Source: an uncultured Lachnospiraceae bacterium
GTDB taxonomy: Bacteria; Bacillota; Clostridia; Lachnospirales; Lachnospiraceae
Assembly: GCA_910579615.1 (NCBI GenBank)
Contig: CAJTUA010000009.1
Coordinates: 27,701-91,700, forward strand
Direction: 5' to 3'
Length of the DNA: 64,000 nucleotides
Part shown: one piece after another, positions 44,763-53,044 of the stretch
Numbering within the stretch: the first letter of the stretch is position 1
Layout of the letters: every line of letters begins with the position of its first letter
Translations under genes and position numbers: made by a program
Notes under the pieces: generated by a model
Databases searched by the model: none
Told to the model about the DNA's origin: nothing
The model's input: only the letters and a program-made list of their open reading frames with translations

Positions 44763-46463
44763 TTACCTTGTCTTAAACTGGCGCATATCCGCATCCAGAT
44801 GTGACGCAATGTCCTTTAAGGAAGATGCATTGTTTGCGATATCCTCGATAATGGATGCAATCTCGGTAACCGACGCGGAAGTCTCCTGCGTGCTCGCCGC
44901 ATTCTCCTCGGCAATCGCAGTAAGGTTCTGGACAACATCGACCACGTTGTTTCTCGCGTCCTGCATCTCCTGCGTCGCATCCGCAATGCTCTGGATGCCC
45001 TGGAGCGCACCGTCGATTTCCTTCTTCACCTTGCTCACCATCGTGCTTGCACTGATTACCTTATCGTTCTGCTCATCCATAATCTCCTGCACTTCATTCA
45101 TGGTACGCACTGCATTTGCCGTATCACTTAACAGGGAAGCAATAATCTGCTCAATCTGGTTCGCTGACTGGTTGGACTGCTCCGCAAGCTTCTGAATCTG
45201 CGCAGCAACTACCGCAAAGCCCCTGCCCTGCTCACCTGCGCGCGCCGCCTCGATGGAAGCATTGAGCGAAAGGAGGTTTGTTTCCTCCGCAATTGCGGAA
45301 ATCAGGGTGGTAGCCTCACGAATCTTCTGTGCGGATTCATTCGTTGTATTTGTCTGGTTATAGATAATGTGGACAGCATCCACCGCTTTGCGGTTGATAT
45401 CGCCAAGCTCCTCCAGAATCTTGGTCGCACCTTCGCTTGCGTCCGCAATGCCCTGCGACTTGCCGTTGAGCGCCGTAACCTCGCCGGAGGTCGTGTTAAT
45501 CATCTCACCCATCGCAACGACATTCTCTGTCGCGGTCTGGGTCTCATCAGCCTGGGAAGTCGCACCGGATGCGATGTCCCCAACAGCCTGTTCCACCTGG
45601 CCAACCGAGTTGATTGTCTCCTGGGTATTCTTGTCAAGCGACTGTGCCGCTTCCATCAGGTACATACTCTGCTTTTGCAAATCGCCCAACACCTGCGCCA
45701 GCTTATCTGTAAGCCTTGTAATCGCGCGGCTCATCCCGCCGGTCTCATCCCTGCGCTTGCAGAGGGCACGCTGCGCATCGCTCGAGGTCAAATCCAACCG
45801 GCCAAGCTGCTCAATCACACCCGTGACGATAACAATCGGTTTCAGTGCTCTTACAACACAGACAAATCCAAGGAACGAGCAGAAAGCCAATGCGATAATC
45901 GCACCCACGACGCTCCTCGTAATCATGTTATACATCGGCTCAAGAATCTCGTCCTCCGCCGCCGTAAATACTACAATGAAATTCATCCGGTCACTGATAT
46001 AGTAGCCGGTAAACCTTGCCGAACCGTCAATCTCATAGCGCACAATCTCTGCCTTCGGTTTATTTCCCCGTGACATCTCCCGGACAAGATTAGCCACAAC
46101 ATCATTGTTGACCGGCTGTCCCTGCTCCGTCGGATGGTAGCGCATGATACCGTCTCTGTCAACGAGATATACATAACTCGTCTCTACGCCCGCGATGTTA
46201 GCACCATCAAGTATCGCTTCCAGGGTGCCGTCCTGATACATTGTATCACCCATACGGTCATAAATCTGCTGTACTGTCTTACCATAGGATTTTGCCATAT
46301 CAAATATGTAGTTTTTGTTCACCTCGAGCAGGTTGCTCCTCGTCATTGGTATGATAATCACCAAGTTTGCAATTGTAGCCAAAAGTACGGAAATATTGAT
46401 AATCGTCAAAATCCGCACCTTTAATGAATGAACTCCATACCCCTTCTTATTGTTTTCTTGCAT
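44763..46463 (-). CDS. Methyl-accepting chemotaxis protein with extracytoplasmic sensor
   Basis: 566 aa, ATG preceded by GGAG. Membrane helix 1 near 18-42, a dCache-type sensor domain (about 45-190) with YVYLVDRDGIMRYHPTEQGQ and YYISDRMNFIVVFTA, helix 2 near 190-212 and a HAMP region. The signalling tip is the conserved IAEETNLLSLNASIEAARAG and EQGRGFAVVAAQIQKLAEQS. It passes an external signal to CheA, so the cell is probably motile. No che or flagellar gene is in the window. A palindrome (46561-46582) lies upstream. The ligand is not visible. Confidence 0.92.
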   Translation of the reverse strand: MQENNKKGYGVHSLKVRILTIINISVLLATIANLVIIIPMTRSNLLEVNKNYIFDMAKSYGKTVQQIYDRMGDTMYQDGTLEAILDGANIAGVETSYVYLVDRDGIMRYHPTEQGQPVNNDVVANLVREMSRGNKPKAEIVRYEIDGSARFTGYYISDRMNFIVVFTAAEDEILEPMYNMITRSVVGAIIALAFCSFLGFVCVVRALKPIVIVTGVIEQLGRLDLTSSDAQRALCKRRDETGGMSRAITRLTDKLAQVLGDLQKQSMYLMEAAQSLDKNTQETINSVGQVEQAVGDIASGATSQADETQTATENVVAMGEMINTTSGEVTALNGKSQGIADASEGATKILEELGDINRKAVDAVHIIYNQTNTTNESAQKIREATTLISAIAEETNLLSLNASIEAARAGEQGRGFAVVAAQIQKLAEQSNQSANQIEQIIASLLSDTANAVRTMNEVQEIMDEQNDKVISASTMVSKVKKEIDGALQGIQSIADATQEMQDARNNVVDVVQNLTAIAEENAASTQETSASVTEIASIIEDIANNASSLKDIASHLDADMRQFKTR

Positions 46464-46560
46464 TGTTAAATCTCCTTCTGCATATTTTTTTCATCTGGAA
46501 ATTTTCCGGGAACAGTCCCGAAAAATCAGAAAATTACAATGTCATTATCATTTTATCACC

Positions 46561-46582
46561 TTCCTTGCAAAAATGCAAGGAA
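46561..46582. promoter_or_regulatory. Palindrome upstream of the chemoreceptor gene
   Basis: TTCCTTGCA (46561-46569) pairs with TGCAAGGAA (46574-46582) across AAAA. It lies about 100 bases upstream of the gene. It could be an operator; no T run follows. Confidence 0.4.
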
Positions 46583-46636
46583 ATAATCGCATTTATCCTA
46601 TTCAAAATCAGTAGTAAATTCTGCAATTTTGGAAAC

Positions 46637-46675
46637 AGCAACGGCTGCCTGAATTTTTTCCAGGCAGCCGTTGCT
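46637..46675 (-). terminator. Terminator of the butyrate operon
   Basis: AGCAACGGCTGCCTG (46637-46651) pairs perfectly with CAGGCAGCCGTTGCT (46661-46675), a 15-bp stem about 45 bases past the etfA stop. The T tract on the minus strand is only TTT, but the stem is strong. Confidence 0.75.
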
Positions 46676-46719
46676 ATAATACATAACAAAAATATGTTTT
46701 GATGTTTCTTCTGTACGGA

Positions 46720-47763
46720 TTAATTTGCCGCTCTCGCTGCTTTAATCTGCTCCGTCAGAACCGGCAGAACCTTATTTAAGTCGCCTACAACACCGTAGTC
46801 TGCCACGGAGAAAATCGGTGCGGTTTCGTCCTTATTGATTGCAACGATGATGTCAGACTCTTCCATCCCCGCGATATGCTGGATTGCACCGGAAATGCCG
46901 ATTGCAAAATATACATGCGGACGAACGGTCTTGCCGGTCTGGCCTACCTGCAGATCCTTCGGCTTCCATCCCGCATCCACAACCGCACGGGAGCAGCTCA
47001 CTGTTCCGCCGATGGCATCCGCCAAATCCTCAAGGAGTTTGAAATTTTCCGCGCTGCCGACACCGCGGCCACCGGATACCAGAATCTTCGCGTCCATGAT
47101 ATCAACCGTATCCGTGACAGCCTTGACAATCTCAAGAATCTCAACATACTTGTTGTCCGGTGTAAAGCCCGGGTTAAACTCCTCCACATTTGCCTTCACT
47201 CCTGTCTGCTTCTCGCGCTTTTGCATAACGCCAGGACGGACGGTCGCCATCTGCGGGCGGAAATCCGGGCAGGCAATCGTTGCGATGGTGTTGCCGCCGA
47301 ATGCCGGACGGGTCATCAGGAGCTGGTTGTGCTTTGTCTCCTTGCCCGGAATCGGGTTGATTGGGAAATCGCCGATTTCAAGCTGTGTACAGTCTGCGGT
47401 AAGACCGGTATGGATTCTTGCGGATACGCGGGGTCCTAAGTCACGGCCGATTGCCGTCGCGCCAACCAGCATAATCTCCGGCTTATATTTCTCAATCACG
47501 GAGGAAAGCGCATGCGCATACGGCTCTGTCCTGTACTCCTTTAACTCCGGGTCATCCACCACAATTACCTTGTCCGCGCCGTACTCCGCCAGCTCATCCG
47601 CAAGGTTTTTCACATTGCTACCAACTAAAACAGCAGTTACCTCAGTGCCAAGCGCTTCCGCCAGATCCTTGCCCTTACCGATCAGCTCGAAAGCAATGCT
47701 ATTGATTACGTTGTCCACCTGCTGTGCGAAGACATATACACCCTTGTATTCTTCTAAACTCAT
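46720..47763 (-). CDS. etfA: Electron transfer flavoprotein alpha subunit
   Basis: 347 aa from the ATG at 47763, preceded by AGAGG. N-terminal domain with YVFAQQVDNVINSIAFELIG and the C-terminal FAD-binding half with LVSGGRGVGSAENFKLLEDL, GGTVSCSRAVVDAGW, QVGQTGKTVRPHVYFAIGISGAIQH and IVAINKDETAPIFSVADYGVVGD. With EtfB it carries electrons of the butyryl-CoA dehydrogenase reaction; in clostridia this complex couples crotonyl-CoA reduction to ferredoxin reduction (electron bifurcation). It is the last gene of the operon. Confidence 0.95.
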   Translation of the reverse strand: MSLEEYKGVYVFAQQVDNVINSIAFELIGKGKDLAEALGTEVTAVLVGSNVKNLADELAEYGADKVIVVDDPELKEYRTEPYAHALSSVIEKYKPEIMLVGATAIGRDLGPRVSARIHTGLTADCTQLEIGDFPINPIPGKETKHNQLLMTRPAFGGNTIATIACPDFRPQMATVRPGVMQKREKQTGVKANVEEFNPGFTPDNKYVEILEIVKAVTDTVDIMDAKILVSGGRGVGSAENFKLLEDLADAIGGTVSCSRAVVDAGWKPKDLQVGQTGKTVRPHVYFAIGISGAIQHIAGMEESDIIVAINKDETAPIFSVADYGVVGDLNKVLPVLTEQIKAARAAN

Positions 47764-47864
47764 TGTTATACCTCTTTCCTGCATACCGCGAATCCAGGCG
47801 CGGCATGGCATCAATAAGTAGTCAAAAATCTTTGATTTTCAGACATTAACGTCCATTTACAACA

Positions 47865-48647
47865 TTAAATAACATGCTTTTCTGTAAGTTTCCCGGTAAT
47901 GTAGCTTGCAGCTTCTGCCGGATCAAGCGTAACGACCTCGCCGCTGCCTTTCCTTACCTTGTCGGAAGCCTTTGCAATCTGCGTCGGGGAACCCTTAAGA
48001 CCTAAGTTCGAATCCTCGACATCCTTTAAGTCCGCCCTGCCCCAAACCGTAATCTCCGCCTTGTAAGCATCGAAAATTCCGCCCGGTGTCATATATCTTG
48101 GCTCATTCAATTCTGCAAGCGCCGTAATCAGGCACGGCATTTTTGCCTTTAAAACATGGTATCTGTCATCAAACTGGCGCTCTACGATTACGCTGTCGCC
48201 CTCTACCTTCAGATTCTGCGCATAGGAAATCACCGGGATATTTAAGTGCTCGGAAATCTGCGGCCCAACCTGCGCGGTATCGCCGTCGATTGCCTGACGC
48301 CCGGTAATAATGAGGTCATATTCCATATTGCGGAGCGCACCCGCAAGCGTCTGGGACGTTGCCCAGGTATCCGCACCGCCAAGTACACGGTCGGTAACGA
48401 GAACCCCTTTGTCCGCGCCCATCGCGATTGCCTCGCGGAGCACTTCCTCTGCCTTTGGAAGACCCATCGTAAGCACGGTAACCTCCGCGCCGTACTGATC
48501 CTTTAATCTAAGTGCTGCTTCAAGCCCTGCCTTGTCATCCGGGTTCATAATGGTCATCATGGAAGCTCTGTCAAGCGTTCCGTCCGGATTGAACTTCACG
48601 CCGCCCTTGGTATCCGGAACCTGCTTAATACAAACAACGATTTTCAT
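47865..48647 (-). CDS. etfB: Electron transfer flavoprotein beta subunit
   Basis: 260 aa, ATG preceded by AAGGAG. It has the ETF beta pattern: MKIVVCIKQVPDTKGGVKF, then MNPDDKAGLEAALRLKDQYG, VTVLTMGLPKAEEVLREAIA and the signature region LIITGRQAIDGDTAQVGPQI (the AMP/FAD site that binds the second flavin in bifurcating types). It lies between bcd and etfA, with the usual small gaps, and forms the heterodimer with EtfA. Length fits the family. Confidence 0.95.
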   Translation of the reverse strand: MKIVVCIKQVPDTKGGVKFNPDGTLDRASMMTIMNPDDKAGLEAALRLKDQYGAEVTVLTMGLPKAEEVLREAIAMGADKGVLVTDRVLGGADTWATSQTLAGALRNMEYDLIITGRQAIDGDTAQVGPQISEHLNIPVISYAQNLKVEGDSVIVERQFDDRYHVLKAKMPCLITALAELNEPRYMTPGGIFDAYKAEITVWGRADLKDVEDSNLGLKGSPTQIAKASDKVRKGSGEVVTLDPAEAASYITGKLTEKHVI

Positions 48648-48689
48648 TGTATTTTCACTCCTTATTTTATATTTAATATGGTGCGCCGG

Positions 48690-49856
48690 TTATTTTAACA
48701 GTGCGCCGCTGATAACCATACGCTGAACCTCGCTGGTTCCCTCATAAATCTCGGTGATTTTCGCATCACGCATCATGCGCTCAACCTCGTACTCCCTCGT
48801 GTAGCCGTAACCGCCGTGCAGCTGGACTGCCTTGGTCGTAACATCCATCGCCATCTCTGCCGCATAAAGCTTTGCCTGTGCCGCTTCTACGCTGTAGGAG
48901 GTCTTGTGGTCCTTCGTGTACTGGTCTTTCATGCGCGCTGCGCGGTAAACAAGAAGCTGTGCAGCCTGTGCCTGCGTCGCCATATTTGCAAGCTGGAACT
49001 GGGTATTCTGGAAAGCCCCGATTGCGCGCCCGAACTGCTTTCTCTCCTTTACATAAGCGATTGTGCGGTCAAGCGCGCCCTCGCCGATACCAAGCGCCTG
49101 TGCGGCAACACCGATACGTCCGCCGTCAAGCGTATGCATCGCAATACCAAAGCCCTTGCCCTTCTGTCCCAAAAGATTGTCCTTCGGGATACGGCAGTCC
49201 GTAAAAATCAGCTCGTAAGTGGAAGAACCGCGGATACCCATCTTCTTCTCCTTCGTGCCAAACGTAAAACCCGGTGTTCCCTTTTCCACGATAAATGCGG
49301 AAATTTCCTTGGACTTCCTGCCGTTCTTCTCCACCGTGCCGGTCACGGCGATGACGATGTACACATCCGCCTGCTTGCCGTTTGTGATGAAAATCTTTGA
49401 GCCGTTCAGTACCCACTCGTCGCCGTCAAGCACGGCCTTTGTCTGCTGTCCCTGCGCGTCCGTACCTGCGCCCGGCTCCGTCAGTCCGAATGCGCCAAGC
49501 TTTTTGCCGCTTGCCAAATCCGGTAAGTATTTCTGCTTCTGTTCCTCCGTACCATAGGTAAGGATTGGGTCGCAGCAGAGGGATGTATGTGCGGAAACAA
49601 TGATGGAGGTCGTGCCGCAAACCTTCGCTAACTCCTCCACGCACATTGCGTAGGTTAAAACGTCACAGCCCTGGCCGCCATACTCCTTCGGAATCGGGAT
49701 GCCAAGGAAACCTGCCTTTGCCATCTTTTTTACGGTCTCAACCGGAAATTCCTCGGTCTCATCCACTTCAATCGCCAGAGGCTTTACCTCTTTTTCAGCG
49801 AATTCCCTGAAAAGGGATCTCGCCATTTCATGCTCTTTACTTAACGTAAAATCCAT
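48690..49856 (-). CDS. bcd: Butyryl-CoA dehydrogenase (acyl-CoA dehydrogenase)
   Basis: 388 aa from the ATG at 49856, with GGAGG upstream; an in-frame ATG three codons earlier sits too close to it. Signatures: FGLTEPGAGTDAQGQQTKAV for flavin and substrate binding, WVLNGSKIFITNG, QLHGGYGYTREYEVERMMRD and the catalytic Glu in ITEIYEGTSEVQR. It reduces crotonyl-CoA to butyryl-CoA with electrons from EtfAB. The order thl-crt-hbd-bcd-etfB-etfA is that of gut butyrate producers. A hairpin of about 43 bases separates it from hbd. Confidence 0.95.
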   Translation of the reverse strand: MDFTLSKEHEMARSLFREFAEKEVKPLAIEVDETEEFPVETVKKMAKAGFLGIPIPKEYGGQGCDVLTYAMCVEELAKVCGTTSIIVSAHTSLCCDPILTYGTEEQKQKYLPDLASGKKLGAFGLTEPGAGTDAQGQQTKAVLDGDEWVLNGSKIFITNGKQADVYIVIAVTGTVEKNGRKSKEISAFIVEKGTPGFTFGTKEKKMGIRGSSTYELIFTDCRIPKDNLLGQKGKGFGIAMHTLDGGRIGVAAQALGIGEGALDRTIAYVKERKQFGRAIGAFQNTQFQLANMATQAQAAQLLVYRAARMKDQYTKDHKTSYSVEAAQAKLYAAEMAMDVTTKAVQLHGGYGYTREYEVERMMRDAKITEIYEGTSEVQRMVISGALLK

Positions 49857-49888
49857 GATCTTCATTCCTCCATAAAATTATTTACATC

Positions 49889-49931
49889 TGCAGGGATGCC
49901 GGTGCGCCACTTCCCCCGGCATAACCCTGCA
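49889..49931 (-). other. Intra-operon hairpin between hbd and bcd
   Basis: TGCAGGGATGCCGG (49889-49902) pairs imperfectly with CCGGCATAACCCTGCA (49916-49931), giving a GC-rich stem. No T run follows, and bcd starts 32 bases later. It could stabilise mRNA ends or mark processing within the operon. Confidence 0.45.
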
Positions 49932-50015
49932 TCAACTCCTGTAAGTTTTGCTCCCGGCGCGCATTTTCATGCATATGCCATACAAAACGCCCGGAAACAT
50001 GCCGTCTGTCCCGGA

Positions 50016-50855
50016 TTATTTTGAATAGTCGTAAAAGCCCTTCCCGGTCTTCTTGCCAAGCTTGCCTGCGCGGACCATCTTGCGAAGCAGCGGGTGCGGG
50101 CGGTACTTCGGGTCGCCGGTCTCATTCTGCAGTACTTCCATAATCGCAAGCACGATATCAAGACCAACCAAATCGCCGAGTGCAAGCGGTCCCATCGGGT
50201 GGGATGCGCCGAGCTTCATCGCTTCGTCGATATCCGAAACGCTCGCGATGCCGTCCGCGTAAATGCCGATTGCCTCATTGATCATCGGGATAAGGATGCG
50301 GTTTACAACAAAGCCCGGAGCCTCTTTTACCTCGACCGGCGTCTTGCCGATTTCCGCCGCGATGGACTTAATCTTATCAACCAGCTCCGCCGGTGTGTTC
50401 TCGCCTGCAATGACCTCCACAAGCTTCATGCGGTCCGCCGGGTTAAAGAAATGCATCCCAATCATCGGGCGGTCAAGCCCTGCGCCGATTTCGGTGATGG
50501 AAAGGGAAGATGTATTTGTCGCAAAAATGCAGTCCGGCTTTACGATATCCTGCAGTTCCTTGAAGGTTGTCTTCTTAATCTGCATGTTCTCTGGTGCCAC
50601 CTCGATGACAAGGTCACAGTCCGTGCAGATATCCTTTAAGCCTGTCACAATCTTCGCAGCGATAGCATCCGCCTTCTCCTGCGTAATCTTCTCCTTGCCC
50701 ACAAGGAAATTGAGGTTCTTTAAAATCCTGTTCTTGCCGCCGTCCGCGAACTCCTGCTTAATATCACATAAGCATACCTCGTAGCCGTCCGTCATAGCAA
50801 ATGCCTGTGCAATTCCGGCACCCATGGTGCCTGCGCCGATAATACCTACCTTCAT
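50016..50855 (-). CDS. hbd: 3-hydroxybutyryl-CoA dehydrogenase
   Basis: 279 aa, ATG preceded by GGAGG. NAD-binding GIIGAGTMGAGIAQAFA at the N-terminus, family signature HFFNPADRMKLVEVI with catalytic His, EAPGFVVNRILIPMINEAI, and the C-terminal dimer domain with GLDIVLAIMEVLQ and TGKGFYDYSK. It reduces acetoacetyl-CoA to 3-hydroxybutyryl-CoA. It is the third gene of the operon, between crt and bcd. Confidence 0.95.
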   Translation of the reverse strand: MKVGIIGAGTMGAGIAQAFAMTDGYEVCLCDIKQEFADGGKNRILKNLNFLVGKEKITQEKADAIAAKIVTGLKDICTDCDLVIEVAPENMQIKKTTFKELQDIVKPDCIFATNTSSLSITEIGAGLDRPMIGMHFFNPADRMKLVEVIAGENTPAELVDKIKSIAAEIGKTPVEVKEAPGFVVNRILIPMINEAIGIYADGIASVSDIDEAMKLGASHPMGPLALGDLVGLDIVLAIMEVLQNETGDPKYRPHPLLRKMVRAGKLGKKTGKGFYDYSK

Positions 50856-50884
50856 TATCGCATCCTCCTAATGATTATTATTCT

Positions 50885-51676
50885 TTAGCAGTTCTTAAAC
50901 GGAACCACCTTTAATTTCTTTTCCTTATCTTTCTCAAGGAAATTCGCCATGCCCGCCTTCTGGTCCTCCGTCTCAAAGCAGTCGCCAAAAAGCCTTTCTT
51001 CCACAATAAGCGCCGCGTCCATATCCTCCTGCAGGCCGTCGTTGATTGCCTTCTTGCAGTTCCTCACCGCAATCGGGGCGTTCGCCGCAATAATGGATGC
51101 AAGTTTCTTTGCCGCAGGCATCAGCTCCTCCAGTGGATATACATTGTTTACCAGACCAATGCGGTAAGCTTCGTCCGCCTTGATATTGCGCGCGCTGTAA
51201 ATCATCTCCTTCGCCTTGCCGACGCTTACGATGCGCGCAAGTCTCTGGGTGCCGCCAAAACCCGGTGTGATGCCAAGGCCAACCTCCGGCTGGCCAAACA
51301 CCGCATTCTCGGAACAAATGCGGATATCGCAGCTCATGGCAATCTCGCAGCCGCCGCCGAGCGCAAAACCGTTCACCGCCGCAATCACCGGAACTGGAAA
51401 TGTCTCAAGCCTGCGGAATACATCGTTGCCTTTCTTGCCGAACGCCTCGCCCTCCGCCTTGGTTAACGTGCTCATCTCACCGATGTCCGCGCCCGCCACA
51501 AAGGATTTCTCACCCGCGCCCGTTAAAATCATCACGCGCACCGTATTCAGGTCAACCGCGTCAAGCGTTTCGGAAAGTTCATCAAGCACCTGGCTGTTCA
51601 GCGCGTTGAGTGCCTTCTGGCGGTCGATGGTAATCGTTGCCACCGCACCCTCCACCTCATATTTAATAAACTCCAT
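50885..51676 (-). CDS. crt: Crotonase (3-hydroxybutyryl-CoA dehydratase)
   Basis: 263 aa, ATG preceded by AGAGG. Crotonase fold with VATITIDRQKALNALNSQVL, oxyanion-hole motif SFVAGADIGEM and PVIAAVNGFALGGGCEIAMS, plus FGQPEVGLGITPGFGGTQRL holding the catalytic Glu. It removes water from 3-hydroxybutyryl-CoA to give crotonyl-CoA. It sits between thl and hbd in the operon, at the second position. Confidence 0.95.
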   Translation of the reverse strand: MEFIKYEVEGAVATITIDRQKALNALNSQVLDELSETLDAVDLNTVRVMILTGAGEKSFVAGADIGEMSTLTKAEGEAFGKKGNDVFRRLETFPVPVIAAVNGFALGGGCEIAMSCDIRICSENAVFGQPEVGLGITPGFGGTQRLARIVSVGKAKEMIYSARNIKADEAYRIGLVNNVYPLEELMPAAKKLASIIAANAPIAVRNCKKAINDGLQEDMDAALIVEERLFGDCFETEDQKAGMANFLEKDKEKKLKVVPFKNC

Positions 51677-51749
51677 ATCAAACCTCTTTCTGCATCCATT
51701 CAGACTTTTTCAAACAGATGCATTTTTTTACAATTTCCTCTGCCGAAAT

Positions 51750-52934
51750 CTAATCCTCAATCTTTACAATCGTCGAGCAGCCCATACCACCGCCGATGCA
51801 AAGTGTTGCAAGACCTGTCTTCGCGCCCTTTGCCTGCATCTCATGGAGCAATGTTACCAGGATGCGGCAGCCGGAAGCGCCCACCGGATGACCAAGCGCA
51901 ATCGCGCCGCCGTTCGGGTTGAGCTGCTTATCCACATCGATGCCAAGGTCCTTGCCGACTGCTACGGACTGTGCGGCAAATGCCTCGTTTGCCTCGATGA
52001 TGTCGAAATCCTCAATCTTCATGCCGGTCTTTGCCATAACTTTCTTTGTCGAAGCAACCGGACCGATACCCATAACCTCCGGGCGCACGCCTGCAAGCGC
52101 GCCTGCAACGAACGTCGCCATCGGCTTTACGCCGAGCTCTTTCGCCTTCTCCTCGCTCATCACAACAATCGCAGCCGCGCCGTCATTGATACCCGAAGCA
52201 TTTCCTGCGGTAACAAAGCCATCCGGATTGATTGGGCGCAGCTTCGCAAGCCCCTCTATCGTGGAGCCGGCACGCGGTCCCTCATCGACCTTGAACTCGA
52301 TGGTTTCCTTCTTTTTCTTTATCGTAACCGGAACGATTTCCTTCTCAAACGCGCCGGAAGCCTGCGCTGCTTCCGCCTTCTTCTGGCTCTTTAACGCAAA
52401 CTCATCAAGCTCCTCGCGGGTAAGCCCCCACTCGCGGCAGATATTGTCCGCCGTCGTAATCATATGGTAATCGTTAAATGCATCCCAGAGTGCATCCTTA
52501 ATCATGGTATCCACCAAAGTACCGTTGTTCATGCGGTAGCCATAACGAGCCTGCGGAACCGCATAAGGCGCCATCGACATATTCTCCATACCGCCTGCTA
52601 CCACGATGTCAGCATCGCCCGCCATAATCATCTGCGCTGCCTGGTTGACACAGTTTAAGCCGGAACCGCACACAACGTTCATCGTCACGGCCGGAACCTC
52701 AATTGGAAGCCCCGCCTTAATGGATGCCTGGCGCGCCACATTCTGCCCAAGCCCTGCCTGGATAACGCAGCCCATGTACACCTGGTCCACCTGCTCCGGC
52801 GCAACCCCTGCCCTGTTCAATGCTTCCTTAATTACAACCGCCCCGAGCTCTGCGGCCGGCGTTGTGGAAAGGGAGCCTCCCATCGTACCGATTGCGGTAC
52901 GGCATGCACCTGCTAAAACAACCTTTTTTGACAT
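51750..52934 (-). CDS. thlA: Acetyl-CoA acetyltransferase (thiolase)
   Basis: 394 aa, ATG preceded by GGAGG. Catalytic Cys near residue 90 in NVVCGSGLNCVNQAAQMI, signature NPNGGAIALGHPVGASGCRI with His, and the second Cys in TGLATLCIGGGMGCSTIVK. It joins two acetyl-CoA to acetoacetyl-CoA, the first step of butyrate formation. It is the first gene of the operon and carries the promoter with a palindrome over the -35 (52988-53016). Biosynthetic thiolase is the best match; a degradative one is unlikely in this operon. Confidence 0.95.
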   Translation of the reverse strand: MSKKVVLAGACRTAIGTMGGSLSTTPAAELGAVVIKEALNRAGVAPEQVDQVYMGCVIQAGLGQNVARQASIKAGLPIEVPAVTMNVVCGSGLNCVNQAAQMIMAGDADIVVAGGMENMSMAPYAVPQARYGYRMNNGTLVDTMIKDALWDAFNDYHMITTADNICREWGLTREELDEFALKSQKKAEAAQASGAFEKEIVPVTIKKKKETIEFKVDEGPRAGSTIEGLAKLRPINPDGFVTAGNASGINDGAAAIVVMSEEKAKELGVKPMATFVAGALAGVRPEVMGIGPVASTKKVMAKTGMKIEDFDIIEANEAFAAQSVAVGKDLGIDVDKQLNPNGGAIALGHPVGASGCRILVTLLHEMQAKGAKTGLATLCIGGGMGCSTIVKIED

Positions 52935-52987
52935 TTTCTTGTCCTCCTTTTACTGTATGCACTTTTTGCATAAAGAACTATGGTAAT

Positions 52988-53016
52988 AGCATATCATTTT
53001 TTTTGACGATTGTCAA
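52988..53016 (-). promoter_or_regulatory. Promoter of the butyrate operon with overlapping palindrome
   Basis: On the minus strand TTGACA (53016-53011) and TATGCT (52993-52988) are 17 bases apart. Over the -35, on the plus strand, TTTGAC GATT GTCAAA-like symmetry is seen (TTGAC 53003-53007, GTCAA 53012-53016). A regulator could bind here; it is not the classical Rex consensus. Confidence 0.7.
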
Positions 53017-53044
53017 ATTTTTATCAATCTTTTTTCAAATTATT

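Noticed and set aside
51216..52394. 392-codon open frame on the plus strand over crt and thlA
   Set aside because: Shadow of two conserved butyrate genes; no motif and no ribosome-binding site.
52988..53016. Rex binding site at the butyrate promoter
   Set aside because: The half-sites TTGAC/GTCAA differ from the Rex consensus TTGTTAA/TTAACAA, so only a generic palindrome is claimed.
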